Source: JAFMJV01 sp963800275
Lineage (GTDB): Bacteria > Chloroflexota > Limnocylindria > Limnocylindrales > CSP1-4
Direction of reading: 5' to 3'
NCBI GenBank assembly: GCA_963800275.1
Contig: CAWDAI010000007.1
Span: 496,001 to 560,000 of the forward strand
DNA length: 64,000 bases
Shown here piece by piece: positions 39,264 through 47,773 of the stretch. Made by a program: the position numbers and the translations under genes. The number at the start of each line of letters is the position of its first letter. Positions within the stretch are counted from its first letter, which is position 1. The notes beneath the pieces are model-generated. The model was not told where the DNA came from, ran no database searches, and worked only from the letters and a program-made list of their open reading frames with translations.

Positions 39264-40043
39264 ATGCCCGAGCAGGACCGCCCGCAACTCTCCGTCGTGC
39301 TGCCCGTCTTCAACGAACAGGAGCGGATCGGGTCGGCGCTGGAGGTGTTGTTCGGCTGGCTCGCCAAGGAAGGGTCCGGAGTGAGTCGGCGAGGTCGTTG
39401 GGAGGTGCTAGCGGTCGATGACGGCTCCGACGACTTGACGCTATCGATCCTGCGCGACTGGCAGACGCGCGGCCACCACGTGCCCCTGCGAGTGCTGCCC
39501 AGGGAGCACATGGGAAAGGGCGCTGCCGTCACTGCAGGCGTCCTCGCGGCCAAGGGCGAGTCTGTCTTGTTCATGGATGCCGACATGGCTACTCCACCCA
39601 GCCAGATCCCGGTTCTGCTCGAGGCACTGCGCGACCATGACGTTGCCCTCGGGAGCCGCATCCAACCCGATGGCGCTGATTACCGCGCGAGCCAACCACT
39701 GCATCGGCGCATACCGGGTGAGGCCTACCGACGCCTCGCCGGTCTGCTCGCGACCGGCGACGTCCCGGATACGCAGTGCGGCTTCAAGGGCTTCCGACGT
39801 GGCGCGGCCCAGGCCATCTTCCCCCAGTTGCAGATCAGTGGGCTCGCCTTCGATGCAGAGATCATCTATGTGGCGCGGCGCCTTGGATATGAAGTGGCGG
39901 TCGTGCCGATCTACTGGCAGAACGCTCGCGGGTCGCGCGTACGGCTGACGGCGGCGGCCGCAGCGTTCATCGACCTGGCCCGCGTTCCCTTCGTGCATCG
40001 GCATCTCTACGCAGGTGAGGTCGCTCAGGACCGGAACGACTGA
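39264..40043 (+). CDS. GT2 dolichyl/polyprenyl-phosphate glycosyltransferase type
   Basis: 259 residues from ATG 39264; an upstream GTG at 39216 is possible, and neither has a strong ribosome site. Motifs are LSVVLPVFNEQERIGSAL, EVLAVDDGSDDLTLSIL, GKGAAVTAGVLAAKG, VLFMDADMATPPSQI and TQCGFKGFRRGAAQAIFP. This is the DPM1/DPG-synthase-like pattern, so it probably makes a polyprenyl-phosphate sugar. It is divergent from the GT-C gene, a logical donor-acceptor pair. No C-terminal membrane helix is present. Confidence 0.83.
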   Translation: MPEQDRPQLSVVLPVFNEQERIGSALEVLFGWLAKEGSGVSRRGRWEVLAVDDGSDDLTLSILRDWQTRGHHVPLRVLPREHMGKGAAVTAGVLAAKGESVLFMDADMATPPSQIPVLLEALRDHDVALGSRIQPDGADYRASQPLHRRIPGEAYRRLAGLLATGDVPDTQCGFKGFRRGAAQAIFPQLQISGLAFDAEIIYVARRLGYEVAVVPIYWQNARGSRVRLTAAAAAFIDLARVPFVHRHLYAGEVAQDRND

Positions 40044-40228
40044 GCTGATCTCCCCGCTCGCGATCGCCCGCGGTCCACATACCTGCCTGTGGTCCGAAAC
40101 CTCGGCGAGGATCGCGCCAGCTAGTAGTCAACATCCCACCATCGGCCCCGGGAGCGCGTCGGTCACGCTCGAGGGTCCCGCTTGGCTATGCTGGCCCCAA
40201 CGCGGATCAGCGGCTATGGGGTAGCGAC

Positions 40229-41002
40229 ATGGACCTGGGACTCGACGGCAAGCGCGCACTCGTGGGAGGCGGCGGCTCCGGCATCGGTGCCGGCATCGCC
40301 GCGGGTGCTGGCTGCGGAAGGCGCGCGGCTGATGCTCGTCGGGCGCACCGCCGAGAACGCTCGACGCCACCGCCGCGCGACATCGGCGCCGATGACGTCG
40401 TCGCCGACCTGGCGACGGCCGAGGGCCCGCCGCAGCCGTCGCGGCGGCCGTCGAGCAGCTCGGTGGCCTCGACCTGCTGGTGGTCAACTCCGGCGGGCCG
40501 CCGGGCGGGCACGTTCGAGGCCGTCGATGAGGAGGCTTGGACTCGCGCCATCGAGGGGACCCTGCAGTCGGCGTTGCGCCTGGTCCGTGCCGCGCTCCCG
40601 CACCTGCGCGAGGGGAGGGACCCGGCCATCCTCATCAACCTGAGCTCGTCGGTGCGCCAGCCGATCCCGGCGCTCATCACCAGCAACGTGCTGCGGCCTG
40701 GCCTGGCCGGGCTCATCAAGAGCCTCGCGCTCGGAGATCGCCCCGATCCGGATCAACGGCGTGGCCCCGGGCCGCTTCGCCACCGACCGCGTCCGGCAGC
40801 TCGATACGGCGCGTGCGGAGGCCAGCGGCCTGTCCGTGGAAGAGGTCCGGCGCCAGACCGAGGCGGCCATCCCGCTCGGCCGCTACGGCGACACCGCCGA
40901 GATCGGCCGAGTGGCGGCCTTCCTGCTGTCGCCCGCCGCCTCCGTACGTCACCGGCGCCATCGTGCCCGTGGACGGCGGCATGGTCAACGCACTGCCCGT
41001 AG
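40229..41002 (+). CDS. Short-chain dehydrogenase/reductase (frameshifted)
   Basis: About 255 residues in several frames. The N-terminus DLGLDGKRALVGGGGSGIG holds the NAD(P) loop; other frames give LAAEGARLMLVGRTAEN, GGLDLLVVNSGGPP, TLQSALRLVRAALPHL, INLSSSVRQPIPALITSN, INGVAPGRFATDRV and YVTGAIVPVDGGMVNALP. The usual catalytic YxxxK is not obvious: the position after the SSS motif reads ITSNVLRPGLAGLIKSLA, so Tyr may be replaced. The frame of the last motif runs into the DapA-like gene. A one-base correction ends it at TAG 41000-41002. Confidence 0.75.
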   Translation: MDLGLDGKRALVGGGGSGIGAGIAAGAGCGRRAADARRAHRRERSTPPPRDIGADDVVADLATAEGPPQPSRRPSSSSVASTCWWSTPAGRRAGTFEAVDEEAWTRAIEGTLQSALRLVRAALPHLREGRDPAILINLSSSVRQPIPALITSNVLRPGLAGLIKSLALGDRPDPDQRRGPGPLRHRPRPAARYGACGGQRPVRGRGPAPDRGGHPARPLRRHRRDRPSGGLPAVARRLRTSPAPSCPWTAAWSTHCP

Positions 41003-41022
41003 CCGGCAACGAGGGGGATCCC

Positions 41023-41929
41023 ATGGAAGGCATCTACAACATCGTGCCCACGCCGTTCGACGAGGCGGGCGCGATCGACGAGCCCAGCCTGCGCCGGCTG
41101 GTCGACTTCATCATCGACACCGATGTCGACGGGCTGACCATCCTGGGCTTCCTGGGCGAGGCAGCCAAGCTCAGCGAGGCCGAGCGGGCGCAGGTCATCG
41201 ACGTCACCCTGGAGGTGGCAGATGGGCGGGTGCCGGTCGTGGTCGGGGCCACGGCTCCGGCGCTCGACCCCTGCCTGCGCAATGCGCGGGACGCGGCCGA
41301 CCGGGGCGCCGCCGGCCTGCTCGTGGCGCCACCACGGACGAACCGGCCCAACGAGGCCTCCGTTCGACAGCACTACGAGGCCCTGGCGGAGGCAGTCGGG
41401 CATCCCGATCGTGGTGCAGGACTTCCCCGCCAGCTCGGGCGTGTTCATGACGCCCGCCTTCATCGGCGCCCTGGCCGATGATCTGCCCAGCTGTCGCTAT
41501 CTCAAGCTGGAGGACGACCCCACGGTCCAGAAGGTCACGGCCATCCTGAACGGCCAACCCGGACGTGGCGGTCTTCGGCGGCCTGGGCGGCAACTTCATG
41601 TTCGAGGAGCTGCAGCGTGGCGTCGCGGGCATGATGACCGGGCTTCGGCTTCCCGGAGATCCTCGTCTCGATCTACCGGGACTTCCGGGCCGGCCGCGAG
41701 GAGCGGGCGCGCGACGACCTTCTATCGCTACCTGCCGCTCATCCGCTACGAGAACCAGCCGGGGCTGAACCTGCCGCTGCGCAAGCTCATCTACACCATC
41801 CGCGGAGCCATGGACCATGCTGAGCCCCGACGTCCCTACCCGGCCCTCGACGACGTGACGCTGCTCGAGCTCGACGCGCTGCTCGCCCACCTGGGCCTGA
41901 CGACGCCCGGCCCGGTCGTCATCGACTGA
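41023..41929 (+). CDS. Dihydrodipicolinate synthase/N-acetylneuraminate lyase family protein (frameshifted)
   Basis: About 300 residues. Start ATG 41023. The first 125 residues are clean: EGIYNIVPTPFDEAGAI, DGLTILGFLGEAAKLSEAE and VPVVVGATAP. After slips near 41395, 41560, 41640 and 41705 the sequence continues with IVVQDFPASSGVFMTP, SCRYLKLEDDPTVQK (Lys for the Schiff base), VAVFGGLGGNFMFEEL, FPEILVSIYRDF and TFYRYLPLIRYENQPGL. The family forms or splits C-C bonds using pyruvate or a keto acid. With an SDR upstream, a sugar-acid pathway is more likely than lysine synthesis. Confidence 0.78.
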
Positions 41930-42021
41930 GCCGACTTGCGCTCTGGGCTGGCACGGCCGACGGCATCTGCGCTGCGCGCACATCGACCTTCTCGGGCCGG
42001 ACGCGGCTACGATGGCGCTGC

Positions 42022-42905
42022 ATGCAGCACTCCCCCGATGCCGCGGCGAGCGTTGACGGCGATCTACCGGGTCGGCTTCAAGGTCCGTGGGCTACTTCCC
42101 CCGCTGGCACTGCTATGACAGCCTCCGCCGCGACCACGTGCCGCTCTACTCGGAGGATCTCCAGCTGGCTGTGCTGTTCAGCCCCAAGGCTGGCTGCACC
42201 TTCGCGGTCAAGTGGTTCTACTTCCAGACCGGCATCCTGGAAGAGGCGCTCGCCTACTCGCAGTGGCCACACGACTACCGCCTGCAGGTCCTCTACGAAC
42301 AGCCCGGGTACCGAGACAAGGTCACGGCAGTGCCTGCGCTCGGCGCGAGGGCGGTCAAGTTCGTGCGCAACCCGTACGACCGTGCCGTGAGCGGCTATCT
42401 CCACTTCGCGCATCTGTCGCAGCGACCCGGTGCGGCTGGGGCACGGCGGTGGTCGACGCCGTCAGTGAACATCTGGGTCGGGCTGTCGACGATGGATCCT
42501 CGTTCTCCTTCCGTGAGTGGGTCAGCTACCTCGGCGCGATCGACCTCGACACCGCGAACCCCCACTTCCGTCGCCAGGTCAGTCCCTGCGAGCGGGTCGG
42601 TCGACTGCCGCACATGCGCATCGTGAAGATCGAAGATACCAAGGCGCGTGATGCCCGAGCTGGAGGCTGAACTGGGCCTGCCGCCGAGCGACTTCGACGA
42701 GCTGCGGCGATCGCCACACCACACCACCCGCTCGGACCAGCCCGGGTTCTTCGGCGACACGCGTTTCAAGGACAACCGCAGGCGAGGCGATCCCCGGCAA
42801 CTCGGCCTTCTATGACGAGGACCTGATCAGCGAGGTAGGTCGCCTCTACGCGGAGGACATCGAGCGCTACGGCTACTCCGCGCCCACGCCCATTGGGCCG
42901 ACTGA
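42022..42905 (+). CDS. Sulfotransferase family protein (frameshifted)
   Basis: About 290 residues. After an early slip near 42085 the text is clear: YSEDLQLAVLFSPKAGCTFA has the 5'-phosphosulfate loop, and VKFVRNPYDRAVSGYLHFA has the 3'-phosphate site. Further slips near 42430, 42650 and 42785 lead to FREWVSYLGAIDLDTANP, HMRIVKIED, LEAELGLPPSDFDELR and FYDEDLISEVGRLYAEDI. Members transfer sulfate from PAPS to hydroxyl groups of carbohydrates. The end overlaps galK on the opposite strand; TGA at 42903-42905 is the likely stop after one more slip. Confidence 0.75.
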
Positions 42906-44102
42906 CGCGTCAGTCTGCTCGCGCTCCATCGCTCCTGCTCCAGGTGCTGCCCGGACTTCGAAGACGCTGGGCTCGAATCCCGTCGCGCGGTGATACTCGC
43001 GGGTGACGTGGCCGGCGAATGCCTCCACCTCGCCGCTGTGGACGATGGCGACGAGGCAGCCCCCGAAGCCGGCGCCAGCCTGGCGCCGGGCGATGAGACC
43101 GGGAGCGCCGTCCATGGCCGCGTGCATGGCCGCCATCGCGGGTGCTCCGATCTCAAACAGCTCGATCGCTCCTTGCCACGAGGCGTCGTAGAGCCGGCCC
43201 AGCAGCTCCTCGTCACCCTGGGGCAGGGCCTCGGCCAGGGCCAGCACGCGCGCGTTCTCCTCGATGATGAAGCGGCAGCGGCGCGCCACGACCGGATCCA
43301 GCTCGCCTGCGCGCGCCTCGAACAGCTCGAAGCTCACGTCACGCAAGCGCGCCTGCCCGAGCGGGCGACCGAGGAGCTGCGCGGCTCCAGCCTCGCACTG
43401 TGCGCGTCGCTCGTCGTACTCCGATCCGGTCAGCTGCCGCGGTGCGCGCGTGTCGCAGATGACGATGGACAACGTGGCCGCGATGCTCACCGCCTCGCTG
43501 GTGAGGGCGCGACAGTCGAGCAGCAGCGCATGCCCGGCCGTGCCCAGCACGGAGGTGTACTGGTCGAGGATCCCGCAGGCCACGCCCACGAACTCGTTCT
43601 CCACGCGCTGACCCAGGAGGGCCAGCTGCAGTGGCTCCAGCGAGATCCCGCTGACGGCGGCGAAGCCCAGCAAGGCCACCGACTCGATCGCCGCCGACGA
43701 TGACAAGCCGCTGCCGAAGGGCACGGTGCTGTGGAGCAGGCCGTCGAAGCCGGTGAGCGCGTGCCCCTCACCGGACAGCACGCCGGCAGCGCCCCGCACG
43801 TAGTCGGTCCAGGGCACGGACTGGTCGGGCTCGATCTCCCCGAGGTCGAACTCGGCCGTGCCGCCCAGGTTGAGCGAGGCCACCCGCACGCGTCGGTCGG
43901 GCCGTGGGCGGAGCACCAGCCAGGTGTCGCGGTCGACGGTCATGGTGGCCACGAAGCCATCGTTGTAGTCGGTGTGGCTGCCCATCAGGTCCACCCTGCC
44001 CGGCGCTCGGAACCAGGCCGTCGGCTCGACCCCGTAGAGCTTGCCGAACTCGAGCCGCAGGGCTTCGATGCGGCGGGCCTGCGAGCGTTCGGCTTCGGCC
44101 AT
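42873..44102 (-). CDS. Galactokinase-like GHMP kinase
   Basis: 409 residues, ATG 44102. The sugar-binding signature is GRVDLMGSHTDYNDG, close to galactokinase GRVNLIGEHTDYN but with Ser in place of the Glu that contacts the C6 hydroxyl in characterised galactokinases. The ATP loop is PFGSGLSSSAAIESV and the third motif is QAGAGFGGCLVAI. It phosphorylates C1 of a sugar with ATP. The Glu-to-Ser change argues for caution on galactose as substrate. It lies 22 bases after the UroD-like gene and is probably in the same operon. Confidence 0.85.
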   Translation of the reverse strand: MAEAERSQARRIEALRLEFGKLYGVEPTAWFRAPGRVDLMGSHTDYNDGFVATMTVDRDTWLVLRPRPDRRVRVASLNLGGTAEFDLGEIEPDQSVPWTDYVRGAAGVLSGEGHALTGFDGLLHSTVPFGSGLSSSAAIESVALLGFAAVSGISLEPLQLALLGQRVENEFVGVACGILDQYTSVLGTAGHALLLDCRALTSEAVSIAATLSIVICDTRAPRQLTGSEYDERRAQCEAGAAQLLGRPLGQARLRDVSFELFEARAGELDPVVARRCRFIIEENARVLALAEALPQGDEELLGRLYDASWQGAIELFEIGAPAMAAMHAAMDGAPGLIARRQAGAGFGGCLVAIVHSGEVEAFAGHVTREYHRATGFEPSVFEVRAAPGAGAMEREQTDASVGPMGVGAE

Positions 44103-44124
44103 CACGCGGCCGGCTCGGGCGCTG

Positions 44125-45150
44125 TCATCGCTCAGCCAGCTCGGCCATCGCCGCCAGCAGGGCATCCACGTTGGCCATGGGCACGTCGGTCATCATGCGA
44201 TGCGATGGCGCGAGCATCAGCCCGGTCCCGTTCGGCGCCAGGTCGGCCACGCACCGCCGGGTCGCCGCCTGGACCTCTTCGGGCGTGCCCGAGGGCAGCA
44301 CGGTCTGGGTGGAGACGCCGCCGTAGAAGGCCAGCCGGCCGCCGAACTCGCGTTGCAGCCAGGCGTGGTCGATGACCTCCGGCTGCACCGGATTGAGTGC
44401 CGTCAGGCCGATCTCCACGAGGTCGGGCACGATCGGCGCGATGTCGCCGTCCGAGTGCATGAGCACCGGCAGGCCGCGCTCGAGGAACGGCGCGAAGAGG
44501 CGGGCCAGGCGCGGCTTGATCAGCGCGCGCCAGGTCGTTGGGCTGAAGAGCGTGCTCACCTGCGCCCCGTAGTCGTCGCCGAAGTAGCCGCCGTCCACCC
44601 CCAGCTCGAGGTAGCGCTCGATGACCACGAGCCGGATCTCCACGATGCGGTCGAGGAGCTCTCCGATGTAGCCGGGGTCGAGGGCCAGCTCCAGCAGTAC
44701 GTTCTCGAAGCCGCGTAACGACCAGGCCCGCTCGAACAGGGCCCAGCCGATGTTGGGCGCCACGAAGGCGCTGTCGCCGACTCGGGCGCGGAGCACCGCG
44801 GCGTCGTCGAGCAGGTGCGGGTCGTGCGGATCGGGCCAATCGAAGGCGTCGAGATCGCGGTCCTGGGCGAGCGGTGCGACCCGGATGAAGTAGCCCTCTT
44901 CCTGCGTGTCGTGCCCGGCACCCCACCAGTCGAAGCGCGCGCGGCCATCCTCGCTGAGGCGCTCCGGGTAGGTCAGGTCGAGTCGCAGGAGGTGGTTGTC
45001 CAGACGCTCCGGCAGCTCGGCCGGATCGACCTCGAAGTGTCGCGCCAGTGCCTGGCCCATGGAGCCGGTGTAGTTGACCTGTGTGGGCAGCCGATCGACC
45101 GCCCCATAGGTCAGGGCCCGGCGCACCCGCTCTCGTCGGCTCAACGCCAT
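44125..45150 (-). CDS. Uroporphyrinogen decarboxylase-family protein (not HemE)
   Basis: 341 residues, ATG 45150. The TIM-barrel UroD superfamily is indicated by SRRERVRRALTYGAVDRLP, FGDDYGAQVSTLFSPTTW, PVLMHSDGDIAPIVPDLVEI, GLTALNPVQPEVIDH, GGVSTQTVLPSGTPEEV and the ending NGTGLMLAPSHRMMTDVP. It has the MtaA/CmuA-like spacing, not the HemE N-terminus. Such paralogues often sit in sugar-use clusters of environmental bacteria, where their reaction is unproven. It is divergent from the LacI gene and shares its operator region, so it may be controlled by the same sugar. Confidence 0.83.
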   Translation of the reverse strand: MALSRRERVRRALTYGAVDRLPTQVNYTGSMGQALARHFEVDPAELPERLDNHLLRLDLTYPERLSEDGRARFDWWGAGHDTQEEGYFIRVAPLAQDRDLDAFDWPDPHDPHLLDDAAVLRARVGDSAFVAPNIGWALFERAWSLRGFENVLLELALDPGYIGELLDRIVEIRLVVIERYLELGVDGGYFGDDYGAQVSTLFSPTTWRALIKPRLARLFAPFLERGLPVLMHSDGDIAPIVPDLVEIGLTALNPVQPEVIDHAWLQREFGGRLAFYGGVSTQTVLPSGTPEEVQAATRRCVADLAPNGTGLMLAPSHRMMTDVPMANVDALLAAMAELAER

Positions 45151-45279
45151 CGGGCGAGTCTTCCTGCCTGCTGCACGTTGATCCGCATCTCGCGACGAGC
45201 CTAGCGAGGGCTGCGGGCGAGTGCTCGGCGCACACGCTGATGGCACTCTCCGGCCCGTCTTGACCGTGGCGCTAGAGTG

Positions 45280-45309
45280 ATGGGACCGGTTCCATGGAAC
45301 CGGTCCCAT
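45280..45309. promoter_or_regulatory. Perfect 30-base palindrome, double LacI-type operator
   Basis: Bases 45280-45294 are the exact reverse complement of 45295-45309. Each half contains ACCGGT, so it reads as two overlapping GGRACCGGTYCC operators. It lies 24 bases before the LacI start (45333) and 130 bases before the UroD-like start on the other strand, placed to control both directions. Confidence 0.75.
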
Positions 45310-45332
45310 GGCCCTGATGAGGTGGAGGATCA

Positions 45333-46370
45333 GTGGCGAGTCGAACGCTTCGCGATGTGGCCACGTTTGCCGGCGTCAGCAAGGCCACGGCTTCGCGTGT
45401 GCTCAACGGCAGCAGCCAGGTCGATCCCGGTCACGCGCGAACGGGTGCTCAGGGCCATCGAGCCGAGCTCCAGTACACGCCCAGCTCAGCCGCGCGTCGG
45501 TTGAGCTTCGGACGGACGCTGACCATCAACGTCGTCATCTCCTTCCTGACCCGGCCCCAGGCCTCCGAGCGGCTGCGGGGGGTGGAGGCGTTCCTCAGCG
45601 ACAGCGAGTTCGATCTCGTCATCCACAACGTCGAGACGGTCGAGAAGCGGGACCACTACCTGCGCGGCCTGGCCTTCGCCCAGCGCAGCGACGGGATGCT
45701 CATCATCTCGCTGCCGCCCTGCGAGGCAGACCTGCGCCGGCTCGCCGCGGCCGCCATCCCCGTCGTCGTCATCGACGCCCACGCGCCGGCCGTCGCGGGC
45801 TTGCCCCATGTCGTGGGCGATGACCTCGCGGGAGGGGAGGCCGCCACCCGTCACCTGCTCGAGCTGGGCCACCGGCGGATCGCCTACATCGGCGACGAGT
45901 TCGACAACCCCTATGGCTTCACCTCCAGCCGCCATCGCTACCTGGGCTACGAGCGAGCCCTGACCGATGCCGGCGTCCCGCTGCAGCCCGCGCTGGTGGC
46001 CCTCGGCGCCCACAGCCGCTACGAGGCCCGCGAGCTGGCAGCCCGCATCATCGCCGCCGCCGACCGGCCGACGGCCGTGTTCGCAGCCAGCGACACCCAG
46101 GCCCTGGGGGTGGTGAGTGCCGCCCATGAAGCCGGTCTGCGCGTGCCCGAGGACCTCTCGGTCATCGGCTATGACGACATCGAGATCGCCGACTACCTGG
46201 GTCTGACCACGGTCCGACAGCGACTCTTCGAATCGGGCAGGATCGGGGCCCAGATGCTGCTCTCGGAGATCCGCTCCCGTTCGGACACGCCACCGGGCGT
46301 CGTCCTGGCCCCCGAGCTCGTGGTGCGTGCCACCACGGCACCACCCAAGGAGGTAGCGCCCCTGCACTGA
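45333..46370 (+). CDS. LacI-family transcriptional regulator, sugar locus 2 (two compensating slips)
   Basis: 345 residues, GTG start with GGAGG at 45324-45328. Helix-turn-helix: TLRDVATFAGVSKATASRVL. Between about 45425 and 45470 the sequence leaves frame and returns; the skipped frame gives PVTRERVLRAI, exactly the helix expected there. The effector domain is complete (INVVISFLTRPQASERLRG, FAASDTQALGVVSAAHEAGL, VIGYDDIEIADYLGLTTV). It should bind the 30-base palindrome upstream and repress locus 2 until a sugar, probably sucrose or a relative, is present. Confidence 0.88.
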   Translation: MASRTLRDVATFAGVSKATASRVLNGSSQVDPGHARTGAQGHRAELQYTPSSAARRLSFGRTLTINVVISFLTRPQASERLRGVEAFLSDSEFDLVIHNVETVEKRDHYLRGLAFAQRSDGMLIISLPPCEADLRRLAAAAIPVVVIDAHAPAVAGLPHVVGDDLAGGEAATRHLLELGHRRIAYIGDEFDNPYGFTSSRHRYLGYERALTDAGVPLQPALVALGAHSRYEARELAARIIAAADRPTAVFAASDTQALGVVSAAHEAGLRVPEDLSVIGYDDIEIADYLGLTTVRQRLFESGRIGAQMLLSEIRSRSDTPPGVVLAPELVVRATTAPPKEVAPLH

Positions 46371-46416
46371 CGCGTCGACAGGACCACACAGCAACACCTT
46401 GGAGGAGGTAGGAACG

Positions 46417-47748
46417 ATGTTCGAATCAGGAGTTAGTGGCGCGCGCGCGAGGGTCACGGCGCTTGCCCTGACCGCGGCCATGGCCGCGGTCATGCCCGCG
46501 GCGGTCGCGGCCCAGGACGAGGCCGCCCCCAGCTGCGGCACCGATCCCGTGGAGCTGCTGGCCTATTTCGAGACCGGCTTCGCCCTGCCCGGCGCCCTGG
46601 CCGACGAGTTCACCAAGCAGTATCCCAACGTCACCTGGAATATCCGCGAGGACCAGTTCACGAACCTCATGGAGCAGACACCGCGCCTGCTCGCCGGCGA
46701 CAATCCGCCCGACCTGGTCAGGCTTCCGACGATGGTCTCGCTGGTCAAGGACGGGCTGTTGTTGAACCTCGACCCCTACGTCACCGCTTTTGGCTGGGAC
46801 AAGTGGCCACCCGCCGAGCTGGTCCAGAACCGTGTCAACGACCAGGGCCGACGCGGTGATGGCTCGCTCTATGCGGCGGGGCTGAACTACAGCATGACCG
46901 GCGTCTTCTACAACAAGACTCTGGCCGAGCAGATCGGCATGACCGAGCCACCCAAGACCCTCGAGGAGTTCGAGGGTTACCTGGCCGCGGCCAAGGACGC
47001 CGGATTGCAGCCCATCATGCAGTGGGGCAGCGCCAAGAGCGGCATGGGGCTCGCCTTCCCGCTCCAGAACCTCATGGCCTCGCTCGGACCCACGGGTCCC
47101 ATCAACGACTGGATCTTCCAGGCCGAAGGCGCGACCATCGACACGCCCACCAACCTGGAGGCCGCCCAGCACCTCGAGCAGTGGATCCAGGCCGGTTACT
47201 TCCCGGCTGACGTCAACGCCATCGAGTACACCGACTCGAACGCCAAGTTCGCCGCCGGGGACGCCGTCTTCACCTTCAACGGTGACTGGGAGAACGCGAC
47301 CTACGATGCCAGCGATCAGGACATCGGGTTCTTCCTGATGCCCCCGGCCACGGAGGGTGGCAAGTACGGGGCGATGTCCGCACCGCTCACCTTCGGGATC
47401 GCGGCCAACGCGCCGCACGCGGATTGTGCGGCCTACTTCCTCAACTGGGTTGCCACCGACCCGACGGCACGCCAGATCGACGTGACCGTGGGCGGCTCCA
47501 ACCCAGGCGGTCCAGCCGACCTGCCAATGCCGGCTGTGGCTGAGGGTTCGGTCACCAACGAGACGCTCGCCGCCGGCGCACAGGTGGCCCAGGACGACGG
47601 TGCCATGGACTTCATCGCCAACGCCACCGGGTCCATCTTCGCCCAGGGCTGGACGCCCGAGCTGCAGAAGATGGTCGGTGGCCAGCAGACCGCCGAGGGC
47701 CTGCTCCAGGCAGTCCAGGCCGAATACGAACGAGAGCTCGCGCAGTGA
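46417..47748 (+). CDS. ABC sugar-binding protein, locus 2
   Basis: 443 residues. ATG 46417 follows GGAGGAGGT by 7 bases. Signal peptide of about 33 residues (ALALTAAMAAVMPAAVAAQ), no lipobox cysteine. Family 1 extracellular binding-protein features: FTKQYPNVTW, NPPDLVRLPTMVSLVKDGLL, GLNYSMTGVFYNKTL and AVFTFNGDWENATY. It captures the sugar for the following permeases. Context (sucrose phosphorylase at the operon end) suggests sucrose or a related glucoside. Confidence 0.9.
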   Translation: MFESGVSGARARVTALALTAAMAAVMPAAVAAQDEAAPSCGTDPVELLAYFETGFALPGALADEFTKQYPNVTWNIREDQFTNLMEQTPRLLAGDNPPDLVRLPTMVSLVKDGLLLNLDPYVTAFGWDKWPPAELVQNRVNDQGRRGDGSLYAAGLNYSMTGVFYNKTLAEQIGMTEPPKTLEEFEGYLAAAKDAGLQPIMQWGSAKSGMGLAFPLQNLMASLGPTGPINDWIFQAEGATIDTPTNLEAAQHLEQWIQAGYFPADVNAIEYTDSNAKFAAGDAVFTFNGDWENATYDASDQDIGFFLMPPATEGGKYGAMSAPLTFGIAANAPHADCAAYFLNWVATDPTARQIDVTVGGSNPGGPADLPMPAVAEGSVTNETLAAGAQVAQDDGAMDFIANATGSIFAQGWTPELQKMVGGQQTAEGLLQAVQAEYERELAQ

Positions 47749-47773
47749 TCGGCGGTCCCAGCCTCTCGCACTG

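Noticed and set aside
44125..45150. Call as HemE (heme biosynthesis)
   Set aside because: It lacks the HemE N-terminal signature and sits in a sugar-regulated cluster; only the superfamily is supported.
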